A DNA stretch of 29,257 nucleotides, from the NCBI GenBank assembly GCA_017628775.1, contig JAGBYN010000016.1, forward strand, positions 1 through 29,257. The letters are read 5' to 3'. Of the stretch, positions 7,415-16,127 are shown one piece after another. The stretch comes from Bacteroidaceae bacterium. GTDB lineage: Bacteria > Bacteroidota > Bacteroidia > Bacteroidales > Bacteroidaceae. The translations under genes were made by a program, and so were the position numbers. The stretch's first letter is position 1, and each line of letters begins with the position of its first letter. Under the pieces are notes generated by a model that worked only from the letters and a program-made list of their open reading frames with translations, searched no databases and was not told where the DNA came from.

Positions 7415-7420
7415 TAAAGT

Positions 7421-9196
7421 TTATTTATACACAGGTCCATACGTTTGGCAAGCACGATAGTCTGCGCCTTCCTTATCCATACCGAATGCATTCCACGCTG
7501 CGGGGCGGAAGATTGCGTCTTCGGGTACATTGTGCATACATACGGGGATGCGGAGCATAGAGCAGAGTGTAATCAAATCAGCACCAATGTGTCCGTAGCT
7601 GATAGCACCGTGGTTGGCTCCCCAGTTGTTCATCACAGAATACACATCCTTGAAGGGCGCCTTAGTTTCATCCAAGCGAGGCACGAACCAAGTTGTGGGC
7701 CAAGTGGGGTCAGTACGCATATTGAGTACTTCGTGGATTTCGGGATCTACGTCAGCAGTCCAACCTTCTGCAATCTGGAGCACAGGACCCAAGCCCTTCA
7801 CGAGGTTAAGACGACTCATTGTTACAGGCATTCCGCCCTTAGAAAGGAAGTTTGAAGAGAAGCCACCTCCACGGAAGTAGTCGCGGTCGGCTGGCATCCA
7901 ATTTGTATTCTTCAAGCAAGCCTCAGCGTCGGCATCGGTCATTTCCCAACAAGGCTTCATGCAGGGTTCGCCTGCAGCATTCGTGCTCGCACCGGTAGCG
8001 TCGAGCGTAGTAGCGCCAGAGTTGATGAGGTGAATCATACCGTCCGCAGCGAGTCCTGTAAGTTCCTTGCCCGTAACGCGCTTCACTGCTTCAGGACTCC
8101 AATACGTACGTACGTCGGAGAACATCTGTCCGCAACCTGTAAGCAAATTGCCAAAGAGCATAGCCACAGCATTGCAAGCATCGTTTTCTGTAGCCACGGT
8201 ATAAGCCTTACGGATACCGTTCCAGTCGAAAGTTGAGCACATCAAGGCTTCCGTAAAGTCGCCATTGGGTTTCCAGTCTGTCCACTGGCGCTGACCTTGG
8301 AAGCCTGCTGCAATCGCATTGTGACCGATGGCTTCTTCAAGGAATCCCATTTCGCGAAGTTTGGGATTGCCTTGCATAAGGTCGCGCACGATGAGCGTCA
8401 TCTTCACAACGAATTCCCAGTCGGCATCCTTGCCGGCACGGTCCTTCTGCTTTTCGGGGCGATTCTTGTCCCAACCTTCATTCACCTTGCAGTATTTTTC
8501 AGTCCAAGCCATCGCCTTAGCATATTCTTCGTGGTCGTAAATACCTTCTTCCATGCGGCGAAGAATCTCTGTTTCGTCCACACTTTCGTTGCGCATGCCG
8601 AGATATTCCTGGAAGAAGTTTTGGTCAACGATACTGCCCGCGATACCCATACATTGGCTACCGATAGAAAGATAGCTCTCGCCGCGCATCGTAGCTACAG
8701 CCAATGCTGCACGCGCCCAACGCAATATCTTTTCTGCAACGTCGGCTGGAATCGAATTGTCCGTAATATCCTGAACATCGTGGCCATAAATACCGAAAGC
8801 GGGAAGTCCCTTCTGTGCATGGCCTGCCAAAACGGCTGCGAGATAAACTGCGCCGGGGCGCTCTGTGCCGTTGAATCCCCAAACAGCCTTGGGCCAATGA
8901 GGATGCATGTCCATTGTTTCAGAGCCGTAACACCAGCAAGATGTAACGCTAATCGTTGCACCCACGCCTTCGCGCTCAAACTTAGCCTGACAAGCAGCAG
9001 TTTCAGCTACGCGACCGATTGTTCCGTCTGCAATAACACACTCTACGGGTGTACCGTCGGCATGGCGAACATTTGCCGAAATCAATTCAGCCACTGCCTT
9101 TGCCAAAGACATTGTTTTTTCTTCCAAACTTTCGCGCACGCCACCCTGACGACCATCAATCGTGGGGCGAATACCAATTTTAGGATACTTACTCAT
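7421..9196 (-). CDS. fucI: L-fucose isomerase
   Basis: A 591-residue cytoplasmic Mn2+-dependent isomerase converting L-fucose to L-fuculose, the first committed step of the pathway. The length equals that of E. coli FucI and the numbering coincides: E337 in VATEND and D361 in FSDVR are the metal-binding/catalytic pair, with H529 close to the third ligand (His528 in E. coli). The start is at the Met of [16 protein letters not shown], a typical FucI N-terminus. It is the first gene of the fuc operon; a Bacteroidota-type promoter lies about 40 bp upstream and a perfect inverted repeat lies beyond that. D-arabinose is a known side substrate of this family. Confidence 0.96.
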   Translation of the reverse strand: MSKYPKIGIRPTIDGRQGGVRESLEEKTMSLAKAVAELISANVRHADGTPVECVIADGTIGRVAETAACQAKFEREGVGATISVTSCWCYGSETMDMHPHWPKAVWGFNGTERPGAVYLAAVLAGHAQKGLPAFGIYGHDVQDITDNSIPADVAEKILRWARAALAVATMRGESYLSIGSQCMGIAGSIVDQNFFQEYLGMRNESVDETEILRRMEEGIYDHEEYAKAMAWTEKYCKVNEGWDKNRPEKQKDRAGKDADWEFVVKMTLIVRDLMQGNPKLREMGFLEEAIGHNAIAAGFQGQRQWTDWKPNGDFTEALMCSTFDWNGIRKAYTVATENDACNAVAMLFGNLLTGCGQMFSDVRTYWSPEAVKRVTGKELTGLAADGMIHLINSGATTLDATGASTNAAGEPCMKPCWEMTDADAEACLKNTNWMPADRDYFRGGGFSSNFLSKGGMPVTMSRLNLVKGLGPVLQIAEGWTADVDPEIHEVLNMRTDPTWPTTWFVPRLDETKAPFKDVYSVMNNWGANHGAISYGHIGADLITLCSMLRIPVCMHNVPEDAIFRPAAWNAFGMDKEGADYRACQTYGPVYK

Positions 9197-9232
9197 AGAT
9201 ATTAATTTTAAGGTTTATAAATCAAATTTTTA

Positions 9233-9262
9233 CAAAATTACCGAGATTATAGAAAAGGACAA
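9233..9262 (-). promoter_or_regulatory. Promoter of the fuc operon
   Basis: Read on the - strand, TAATTTTG (9240-9233) fits the Bacteroidota -7 box TAnnTTTG, and TTG (9262-9260) lies 19 nt further upstream in the -33 position. Transcription would begin about 30 nt before the fucI start codon. There is no evidence for internal promoters in the operon. Confidence 0.68.
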
Positions 9263-9272
9263 TTATGTTTTC

Positions 9273-9290
9273 TTATGTTATTTAACATAA
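9273..9290. promoter_or_regulatory. Operator-like perfect inverted repeat upstream of fucI
   Basis: TTATGTTA and TAACATAA form a perfect 8+8 bp inverted repeat around two T residues. It lies just upstream of the -33 box of the predicted fuc promoter, a place suited to an activator or to a repressor that bends DNA. No regulator gene is in the window. A GntR-type or LacI-type fucose regulator is a guess. Confidence 0.55.
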
Positions 9291-9384
9291 AAACATCTAT
9301 CGCGCACCTGCCGTATTTGGTATAAAACTATCAACAATGCAACAAGATACATGATAGATGTTAAAGTGAGCGAATATCTTCAAG

Positions 9385-9897
9385 TTACAATTTACACATG
9401 GTTACTTTGCCATTCTCATAAATGGCAAATGTTTTTGGATTTCCGCCCTTAGGAAAGGTCACCGATCCAGTATTACAAATAATCTGACCATTTAATGTTT
9501 TCTCTAACTTTTGCATGTGGGTGTGTCCATAAAAGAAAGCATCGATGGCTAAGTTGGGTAAATTAGATTCATTATACACATGACCATGTGTTAAAAACAA
9601 GCGTTTACCTTGATCTACAATTAAAGCATAGTCAGCCATAATCGGGAATTTAAGAAGCATTTGATCCACTTCACTATCACAATTTCCTCGAACAGCTATA
9701 ATTTTATCAGACATTTCATTAAGAAGTTCTACGATAGCAGGGGCATTAAGATCTTCAGGAACACCATTGCGTGGACCATAATTTAAGATATCACCTAAAA
9801 TACAAAGCAAATCGCATTTTTTTTCATTAAAATGCTTTAGCACAGTTTGTAAAGAAGTCAAACTACCATGAATATCAGATACAATCAAATAACGCAT
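9385..9897 (-). CDS. yfcE: YfcE/MJ0936-type metallophosphodiesterase
   Basis: A 170-residue single-domain calcineurin-like phosphoesterase. All five family motifs are present: D8-I-H10, G35-D36, G70?-N72 in RGNCD, H104-G-H106 and G124-H125-T-H127, which together bind two metal ions. E. coli YfcE hydrolyses artificial phosphodiesters and its natural substrate is unknown, so only a general activity can be stated. It is 24 bp downstream of the folate cyclo-ligase gene and probably cotranscribed with it. It is also the last gene before the GC-rich fuc block; no clear terminator separates it from the fuc promoter. Confidence 0.88.
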   Translation of the reverse strand: MRYLIVSDIHGSLTSLQTVLKHFNEKKCDLLCILGDILNYGPRNGVPEDLNAPAIVELLNEMSDKIIAVRGNCDSEVDQMLLKFPIMADYALIVDQGKRLFLTHGHVYNESNLPNLAIDAFFYGHTHMQKLEKTLNGQIICNTGSVTFPKGGNPKTFAIYENGKVTMCKL

Positions 9898-9921
9898 AAT
9901 ATGTTGTTTAAATTAAATTTA

Positions 9922-10479
9922 TCAATTTTGAAAATAATAAAAAGTTTCTGAAGTGAGTAAAGACTTTAATGGCACATCCCATTGTTCCATCTGGACATGC
10001 GGCACCAATTGACATGAAAAAGCCAAACCACAAGTTAAGACCTGATTAAATGAACTTTGTGAGAGCAAACGATCATAAAACCCCTTGCCATACCCCATGC
10101 GTCCACCTTGTAAGTCAAAAGCCAAACCTGGAATCAAAGCTAAATCAATTTGAGTATAATCCGTAAAAACTTCACCCTGCGGTTCTAAAATACCCCATTT
10201 ACTCTTTATTAGCGATTGTTCACCTTCGTAGCGAACGAGCTTTAAATCATCACCTGAAACAACAGGCAACAGAAATGTTTTTTCATGACACCATTTCTTG
10301 ATTAAAGACATGGTTTCCACTTCATCATATAAACTTGCATATCCTAAAATGACACGAGCCTTTTGGAAACACGTTTGTGTCTCCAAAAGGCTCATTATTT
10401 TAGCAGACTCTATTTGTCGCTGTTCAACAGTTAAAGTCCGTCTATGTTGACGCATTTGTTTGCGCAATATTGTCTTCAT
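9922..10479 (-). CDS. 5-formyltetrahydrofolate cyclo-ligase (MTHFS)
   Basis: A 185-residue enzyme that uses ATP to convert 5-formyltetrahydrofolate to 5,10-methenyltetrahydrofolate, recycling a folate that inhibits other enzymes. The family signature GYGKGFYDR is at residues 129-137, preceded by LIPGLAFD-QGGRMG, and the N-terminal L-R-K-Q-M-R-x3-R basic region matches the conserved start of the family. Because that region is conserved, the start at 10479 is preferred even though it overlaps the 3' end of the S41 protease gene by 38 bp; a later Met at codon 9 would shorten the overlap but remove part of it. Gene names fau or ygfA are used for homologues. Confidence 0.92.
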   Translation of the reverse strand: MKTILRKQMRQHRRTLTVEQRQIESAKIMSLLETQTCFQKARVILGYASLYDEVETMSLIKKWCHEKTFLLPVVSGDDLKLVRYEGEQSLIKSKWGILEPQGEVFTDYTQIDLALIPGLAFDLQGGRMGYGKGFYDRLLSQSSFNQVLTCGLAFSCQLVPHVQMEQWDVPLKSLLTSETFYYFQN

Positions 10480-12127
10480 TTACTTGTTTATCTAAAACTT
10501 GAGATGTTTCAGGAAAAGCATCACCAGCGTTAATCAACTCAACCGCTTTCAAAACCGCAGGGTCGGTTTGATTTTCAAACTGAACAGCATATCTAGTTCC
10601 TAAAACTTGATCAATAATCTGTATTAATTGATAACGTTCAATGATGGTATAGGATTTGCGAATCATTAAATTACGACGCTTTACGCCATGCTTCTCAGCA
10701 TACTTGATTAATTGGTTCATAGGGCGTAATTTTCGGACTTCCTCTACCAAGTCTGTTAAAGTTTCCTGAGATTGTAACAAATCACGGTTTTTATCTACAA
10801 AATTAAAAGTAAAATCATGGGGCAAAGTTGTAGAATAAAGTTCGCGAAAATAGGTTGTCATCCCTAAGGTATCTCTAGGAATAAAATAGTCAGGAATGAT
10901 TCCACCACCACCATAAACAGTTCGACCTCCAAAGGTTTGATAAGCATCTCCTCTTGTTTTAATACTATCGGCTGAAAAATATTCACCATGTAAAGCCCGC
11001 TCCACCAAATCATGGTCGTAGGTTTTATTATTCTCCTCACCTAAAGCATAAGGTTTCTGAACACATCGTCCAGAGGGTGTGTAATAGCGTGCCGTAGTGA
11101 GTCGCAACATTGAACCATCTTTAAATTCAATAGGCACTTGAACCAACCCCTTGCCAAATGTTCGACGGCCTACAATTGAAGCACGATCATTATCTTGCAA
11201 GGCACCAGCAAGGATTTCGCTTGCCGAAGCAGAGCCTTCATCGACCAACACCACAAGAGGTATATTTTTGTATAACCCCATACCATCACTATAGGTTTCA
11301 GAGCGTGGTGAATGACGTCCTTCCGTATAAACAATTTTCCTACCTTTGGGTAAAAATTCATTGGCAATCAAAACCGCAGGATGCATATAACCGCCAACAT
11401 TGCCGCGCAAGTCGAGTACCAAGGATTTAAAATTAGCACTTTGAAGATGAGCCAGAGCAACAACAAACTCTGTATATGTTTGTTCTGCAAAATTTGTGAT
11501 ACGAATATATCCAATGGAATCATTTAACATATATACCGCATCAATACTGCGCAACGGTACATTGCCACGTTCAATGACAAATGAGAGCAGGTCATTCTCG
11601 CCTTTTCTCTTAATTTTTAATTCTACAGTTGTACCTGCGACACCTTTTAATAGTTTCAAGGTTGACTCGTTCGTAACAACACCTTTTCCGACATAAAGCG
11701 AATCTCCGACATAGACGATACGGTCACCAGGTTTTAATCCTACATATTCAGAAGGACCACCTTCTATAATTTTAAGGATGCATACAGTATCATTATGGAT
11801 TGCGAACTGTACGCCTATACCTTGAAAACTACCTTGCAACTCCTGCATGGATGCTTCAACATCTTTGGAAGATATATAAGTAGAATGCGGGTCAAGTTCT
11901 TTCAAAAATTTCGGTACAACCTTTTCTACGATATCATTAACAGAAATTGAATCAACATATTGATCATTGATCAAATGCATCAAATCATTAATTTTGTTGT
12001 TACCCGTTGTAATGATGGCTAATTTATTTCCTGAAAAATGATTCGAATAAAACGAACCAACCACAACACCTATAACCATGGCTATGGCAAGCATAAGAGG
12101 TGTGAGTCGCGTATATTTATTTTTCAT
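10442..12127 (-). CDS. S41 family carboxyl-terminal processing protease (CtpA/Prc type) with PDZ domain
   Basis: A 561-residue serine protease anchored by an N-terminal hydrophobic segment (about residues 10-26) and acting in the periplasm. After a helical domain comes a PDZ domain (about 95-180, GIGVQF, GLKPGDRIVYV) that recognises C-termini, then the S41 catalytic core. The motif GSASASEI places the nucleophile at S301 and TFGKGLVQ gives the general base K326, 25 residues later as in known CTPs. The C-terminal 150 residues lie beyond the core and are typical of Bacteroidota members. It precedes and overlaps the folate cyclo-ligase gene. Physiological substrates are unknown; roles in lipoprotein or peptidoglycan hydrolase turnover are known for relatives. 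Confidence 0.93.
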   Translation of the reverse strand: MKNKYTRLTPLMLAIAMVIGVVVGSFYSNHFSGNKLAIITTGNNKINDLMHLINDQYVDSISVNDIVEKVVPKFLKELDPHSTYISSKDVEASMQELQGSFQGIGVQFAIHNDTVCILKIIEGGPSEYVGLKPGDRIVYVGDSLYVGKGVVTNESTLKLLKGVAGTTVELKIKRKGENDLLSFVIERGNVPLRSIDAVYMLNDSIGYIRITNFAEQTYTEFVVALAHLQSANFKSLVLDLRGNVGGYMHPAVLIANEFLPKGRKIVYTEGRHSPRSETYSDGMGLYKNIPLVVLVDEGSASASEILAGALQDNDRASIVGRRTFGKGLVQVPIEFKDGSMLRLTTARYYTPSGRCVQKPYALGEENNKTYDHDLVERALHGEYFSADSIKTRGDAYQTFGGRTVYGGGGIIPDYFIPRDTLGMTTYFRELYSTTLPHDFTFNFVDKNRDLLQSQETLTDLVEEVRKLRPMNQLIKYAEKHGVKRRNLMIRKSYTIIERYQLIQIIDQVLGTRYAVQFENQTDPAVLKAVELINAGDAFPETSQVLDKQVNEDNIAQTNAST

Positions 12128-12270
12128 TGACTTATATTATGTTTGTCAATTAAGCGTTTGCTAGTATTCAATTAAATAGGCTCTGCATTTCCCTAAGCTT
12201 AGAATAAGTATTTTGGTTATGATAAGCAAAGAGTATATGGAACACTAATAAATAGAATACACTTTTTGAT

Positions 12271-12711
12271 TCACTCAAAGACTTCGCTTAAGAATACGAC
12301 TTCAATATTAGCTCGCTTCAGAAGATCAATACCATCAGTCAAACGATAACTTCTTCCATAGACCACCCTGCGTATGCCTGCCTGAATAATGAGTTTGGCG
12401 CATTCAATACATGGGCTGTCCGTTACATATAATGTTGCTCCGTACGAATTATTACCCGAACAAGCAATTTTTGTTATTGCATTTGCTTCAGCATGAAGCA
12501 CATATGGATGGGTAACACCATTAGCATCTTCACACACGTTTTCAAAGCCAACAGGCGTTCCATTATAACCATCAGAAATAATCATTTTATTTTTGACGAT
12601 TAGAGCCCCTACTTGACGACGTTGGCAATATGAATTTTCGGACCAAATCTTGGCCATTCGCAAATACCGAAGATCTAAGTCCTTTTGTTTTGGATTGTTT
12701 ATTGTATTCAT
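12271..12711 (-). CDS. dCMP/cytidine deaminase family protein (ComEB-like)
   Basis: A 146-residue zinc-dependent deaminase. The zinc site reads H73-A-E75 (with E75 as proton shuttle) and P100-C101-x2-C104, the standard H-A-E...P-C-x2-C arrangement. The region CQRRQVGALIV and DGYNGTP is characteristic of deoxycytidylate deaminases, so conversion of dCMP to dUMP for thymidylate synthesis is the likely role. The gene starts 23 bp after the M3 peptidase stop and is probably in the same transcript; a 143-bp gap separates it from the S41 protease gene. The ComEB name comes from Bacillus and does not imply competence here. Confidence 0.9.
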   Translation of the reverse strand: MNTINNPKQKDLDLRYLRMAKIWSENSYCQRRQVGALIVKNKMIISDGYNGTPVGFENVCEDANGVTHPYVLHAEANAITKIACSGNNSYGATLYVTDSPCIECAKLIIQAGIRRVVYGRSYRLTDGIDLLKRANIEVVFLSEVFE

Positions 12712-12734
12712 AAACGTTTGAGTGAAAATATGTA

Positions 12735-14726
12735 TTAACTTATAAGTTCATTACGACGCAAAAGTGCGTCGATGGATGCATCCTGTCCTCTAAAATTTCT
12801 ATACAATTGTTGTGGATGAACAGTTCCGCCTTTAGCTAATATTTCAGTTCTAAACTTTCGGGCCACAGAGGTATTAAATATTCCTTGTTGCTTGAAGAAA
12901 TCAAAAGCATCTGCATCTAAAACTTCTGCCCACTTATAGCTATAGTAGCCAGCTGCATACCCCCCAGACATGATATGACCAAATTGAACAGACATACACA
13001 TTCCTTCGCATAAGGGAAGTAATGTTGCTCTTTTCCAAGCGTTATTTTCAAACGTTTGAATATCTTCCTCAAAGGGTTCATTGAGGGTATAATAAGCCAT
13101 ATCCAATAACCCAAACGACACTTGACGCATACAAGCATAAGCAGCATTAAAATTTCGGCTTTTTTGAAGTTTCAAAACCAGGTCATTTGGAATTATCTCA
13201 CCGGTTTGGAAATGTGTTGCAAAAGTAGAAAGAAACTCCGACTCTACAGCATAATTTTCCATAAACTGTGAGGGCAGTTCTACAAAGTCCCAATACACAT
13301 TTGTTCCACTTAGTGACGCATACTTGGTATCAGCAAAAATACCATGCAATGCATGCCCAAACTCGTGCAAAAATGTTTCAACCTCCTCATGAGTGAGTAA
13401 GGCGGGTTTATCTGGAGTTGGCTTTGTAAAGTTCATCACAATAGCTACTTGTGGGCGAACCTTTTCTTTTTGTTCTCTGTAGGATGTCATCCATGCCCCA
13501 CCCTGCTTCGAAGCACGGGGATGAAAATCTGTATATAACAATGCCAAATGTTCGCCATGCTCATCCTTTACATCATAAGCCTCTACTTCTGGATGATAAA
13601 CCGGGATATCTTGACGTTGTTCAAAAGTAATGCCATATAGTTTATTAGCTAAACCAAATATGCCTTGCTTCACTTTCGACAATTCATAATAAGGGCGCAA
13701 CATTTCACTTTCAATATTATAGGATTGTTGCTTAAGTTTATGGGCGTAATAACTAAAATCCCACGGTTGTCGTTCATCTTCAGGAGCCAATTTAAAAACT
13801 TGTTCCACGTCTTCTTTAGCTTTGGGATAATAGGCTTCTATCAGTTGATCCAAAAGGCTATTTACATTCTCGGGAGTAGAAGCCATGCGGCGTTTCAAAG
13901 CATAATCAGCATACGTAGAATAACCTAAGAGTTGGGCCAATTGACGGCGCAAATTCACCAAACGCTTCACAATACTAAAATTATTGTGTTCGTTGTCATG
14001 TGTAGCACGTGAATTATAGGCTTTATACAGTTTCTCTCTTAACAATCGATTATCTGCATATTGCATGAAAGGCACATAACTTGGTGCATGGAGCGTAAAA
14101 ACCCATCCCTCCAAATGTCGTTCTTGTGCGGTTAACTGCGCTTGCTGTTTCTGCGATTCGGGAAGCCCAAGCAAATCTTCTTCATGCGTGACGTGAAGAT
14201 AAAAATCGTTGGTTTCTTTAAGGACATTCTGAGAAAATTGCAAAGTCAATAACGACAACTCATTTTTAATTTCTCGGAATTTTATTTTATCTTCTTCGGA
14301 AAGGTTAGCCCCTGAACGCTCAAATCCTTCATATGTCTTCTCTAAGAGCATCAAATCTTCACTGCTCAAATGCGACAAATCACCTTCCTTTACTGCCTTA
14401 ACCCTTTTGTAGAGTTCGGGATTAAGCATAATATTGGATGAATGCTCTGTAAGAACAGGCGACATTCTTTGTGCAAGTTCTTCAAGATCATCCGAGGTAT
14501 GAGCGCTTAATTGATTATACATCACCGTAGTGACACGCTCCAACAATGCTCCAGATTGTTCTAAAGCCACAATCGTATTTTCAAATGTCGGCACTCCGGG
14601 ATTTGATACGATTTTATCAATCTCAGCACATTCCTCCTGGATTCCTTGCAGTATTGCAGGCTCATAATGTTCTATCTTGATAAGATGAAACGGAATATAT
14701 TCGTAACTACAGAAAAATGGATTCAT
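12735..14726 (-). CDS. M3 family zinc metallopeptidase (peptidyl-dipeptidase Dcp-like)
   Basis: A 663-residue M3 metallopeptidase. The zinc motif H454-E-F-G-H458 with the third ligand E483 (in WDFVELPSQF) is intact, and the late motifs YAAGYYSYKWAEVLDADAF are typical of Dcp/oligopeptidase A. It removes dipeptides from, or cleaves, short peptides. No signal peptide is seen, so it is likely cytoplasmic, although some Bacteroidota homologues are exported. A Met five codons upstream is possible, but the start chosen here (MNPFFCSYEYIPF) makes a 4-bp ATGA overlap with the stop of the preceding TPR gene, a classic translational coupling arrangement, and MNPFF begins the conserved region. Confidence 0.92.
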   Translation of the reverse strand: MNPFFCSYEYIPFHLIKIEHYEPAILQGIQEECAEIDKIVSNPGVPTFENTIVALEQSGALLERVTTVMYNQLSAHTSDDLEELAQRMSPVLTEHSSNIMLNPELYKRVKAVKEGDLSHLSSEDLMLLEKTYEGFERSGANLSEEDKIKFREIKNELSLLTLQFSQNVLKETNDFYLHVTHEEDLLGLPESQKQQAQLTAQERHLEGWVFTLHAPSYVPFMQYADNRLLREKLYKAYNSRATHDNEHNNFSIVKRLVNLRRQLAQLLGYSTYADYALKRRMASTPENVNSLLDQLIEAYYPKAKEDVEQVFKLAPEDERQPWDFSYYAHKLKQQSYNIESEMLRPYYELSKVKQGIFGLANKLYGITFEQRQDIPVYHPEVEAYDVKDEHGEHLALLYTDFHPRASKQGGAWMTSYREQKEKVRPQVAIVMNFTKPTPDKPALLTHEEVETFLHEFGHALHGIFADTKYASLSGTNVYWDFVELPSQFMENYAVESEFLSTFATHFQTGEIIPNDLVLKLQKSRNFNAAYACMRQVSFGLLDMAYYTLNEPFEEDIQTFENNAWKRATLLPLCEGMCMSVQFGHIMSGGYAAGYYSYKWAEVLDADAFDFFKQQGIFNTSVARKFRTEILAKGGTVHPQQLYRNFRGQDASIDALLRRNELIS

Positions 14727-15937
14727 TGGTATAACGTGCATATTTCTTCAAACTCTTTTCCTAAATTGAGTTCTAAATATATTTTATAAAGTATCGGTGC
14801 CCACTTATCTTTCTCTTCAGGGCACAACGCTCTGTAACGTTCGGCATAAGGACGTGCGAAAGCACATATATTCACAACAGCCTGCTTCGCATCCTTAAAC
14901 TCTTGAGAAAACAAATCAAGCGGAATGTTAATACCTGCAATCTTATCCATGCTTATTTTGGCCACATAATAATGTGCTTCAGGATATACTCCTGCCGTAT
15001 CTAATTCTACCAAATGTTTGGAAACTTCAACACAAGAATCCAATCGATTAAGCACGTAAAGTGATTTAGCCTTCAATTCCAATGCTTTTATTGAAACTGA
15101 ATCAACAAGCAATAAATCCTCAGCATGTTTTATAGCCTCTTCATAACGTTCTTCTTTAAGCAATATATCGGCTAATTCATCAAAGAAATAAGGATAAAGT
15201 GTAAATGTAGACATTCCTTGATGAAGGTATTTTTCAAAATCTTCTACTTTTCCACAAGCTTGTGCAGACCGTGCATAAATTTCTAATGCGGATTTACAAT
15301 ATTGGGGTTCATTAAGCATAATATGCTTATAACGCTCCACTTGTTCATAATCCTTATTTACGTAAGCCGAATACGTATAACGGTATATATTCGAGATAAA
15401 TTCCTTATGTGTCGAATCTACAGGTTGAGCTGACCACATAGGTTCTCGTGCCATGATCAAAGCCGTTGCCAATAATTGTTGGGCATCTTTATAATTGGCT
15501 TTTGTATAAAAATAGCGTGCCCCCATATTGAGGTTACGATAATAGGTGCGCAAGAGTTCAGCGTGTTGCTTACGAAGCGTAAAACGCTCACCTTTTGTCT
15601 CGTTTAAGAATCGTTCTATACTATCGCCCTTCAAGGCATAGTTAAATATTTGAAGTGTGCTATTAAAAAACTTTGCGGTGTCACATTGTTGATTAAGATA
15701 GACCTTTTCGTTTTCCACGTTGTTAATTAAAACCTGTGTTTGTACCGCAAGTTCATAAAGTTTAGGGTAGAATTTACACACACTATCTCTTTCCAACCGT
15801 TGTACTTCTTTCATCGCCTCTCCGGTATTTTTTGCTTTGACAAAAGCACGGAGTTGTTTCAATTGCTTTTGCGATTGTGCGGGAACGGTACTCATTGCAA
15901 CAAATAGAAAGCAAAAAAGAAACAGTCTAATCATCAT
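14723..15937 (-). CDS. Secreted TPR-like protein of unknown function
   Basis: A 404-residue protein with a signal peptide (MMIRLFLFCFLFVAMSTVPAQS, cleavage near residue 21) and a helical, TPR-like repeat body: pairs such as YSAYVNKDYEQVERY, FDELADILLKEERYEEAIKHAEDLL and ALELKAKSLYVLNRLDSCVEV. There is no catalytic motif. It probably acts as a periplasmic or outer-membrane-associated scaffold. Its stop overlaps the start of the M3 peptidase gene (ATGA), so expression of the two is linked. It lies 190 bp downstream of another secreted TPR protein, with a terminator-like hairpin between. I do not recognise a named family. Confidence 0.8.
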   Translation of the reverse strand: MMIRLFLFCFLFVAMSTVPAQSQKQLKQLRAFVKAKNTGEAMKEVQRLERDSVCKFYPKLYELAVQTQVLINNVENEKVYLNQQCDTAKFFNSTLQIFNYALKGDSIERFLNETKGERFTLRKQHAELLRTYYRNLNMGARYFYTKANYKDAQQLLATALIMAREPMWSAQPVDSTHKEFISNIYRYTYSAYVNKDYEQVERYKHIMLNEPQYCKSALEIYARSAQACGKVEDFEKYLHQGMSTFTLYPYFFDELADILLKEERYEEAIKHAEDLLLVDSVSIKALELKAKSLYVLNRLDSCVEVSKHLVELDTAGVYPEAHYYVAKISMDKIAGINIPLDLFSQEFKDAKQAVVNICAFARPYAERYRALCPEEKDKWAPILYKIYLELNLGKEFEEICTLYQ

Positions 15938-15973
15938 AGTTTTGTGTTTTAATTTTTATTCGTGAATTTTTGT

Positions 15974-15997
15974 TATGGCTTTTATTACTTAGCCATA
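15974..15997. other. Small inverted repeat in the 5' region of the TPR gene
   Basis: TATGGCT (15974-15980) and AGCCATA (15991-15997) form a perfect 7-bp stem around a 10-nt loop, about 37 bp upstream of the TPR gene start. There is no T tract on either side, so it does not look like a terminator. It could be a leader hairpin or protein site. Confidence 0.4.
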
Positions 15998-16066
15998 CCT
16001 AATTAAGTGGTATCAATAAAAAGAAACAACTAATTTTATAAAATCTGTTGTAGTCAATTTATCAAG

Positions 16067-16104
16067 CAAGGTTGACGAGCTAATGTATTAACTCGTCAAC
16101 CCTT
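16067..16104 (-). terminator. Hairpin downstream of the gyrA-linked TPR gene
   Basis: GGTTGACGAG (16070-16079) and CTCGTCAACC (16092-16101) pair perfectly over 10 bp, with TAAT/ATTA extending inside the loop and AAG/CTT outside. It lies 24 bp after the stop of the TPR gene. The T tract on the - strand is weak (TTGCTTG), so it may be a poor intrinsic terminator or a 3'-end stabilising structure. Confidence 0.6.
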
Positions 16105-16127
16105 TCATTATATCGTATTACGGATTA

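Noticed and set aside
12128..12270. Possible promoter before the S41 gene (TACTCTTTGC on the - strand near 12227-12236)
   Set aside because: The box has one extra base compared with TAnnTTTG and no -33 element, so it was not annotated.
14727..14741. Alternative start of the M3 peptidase five codons upstream
   Set aside because: The downstream ATG gives the ATGA overlap with the previous gene and begins the conserved sequence.
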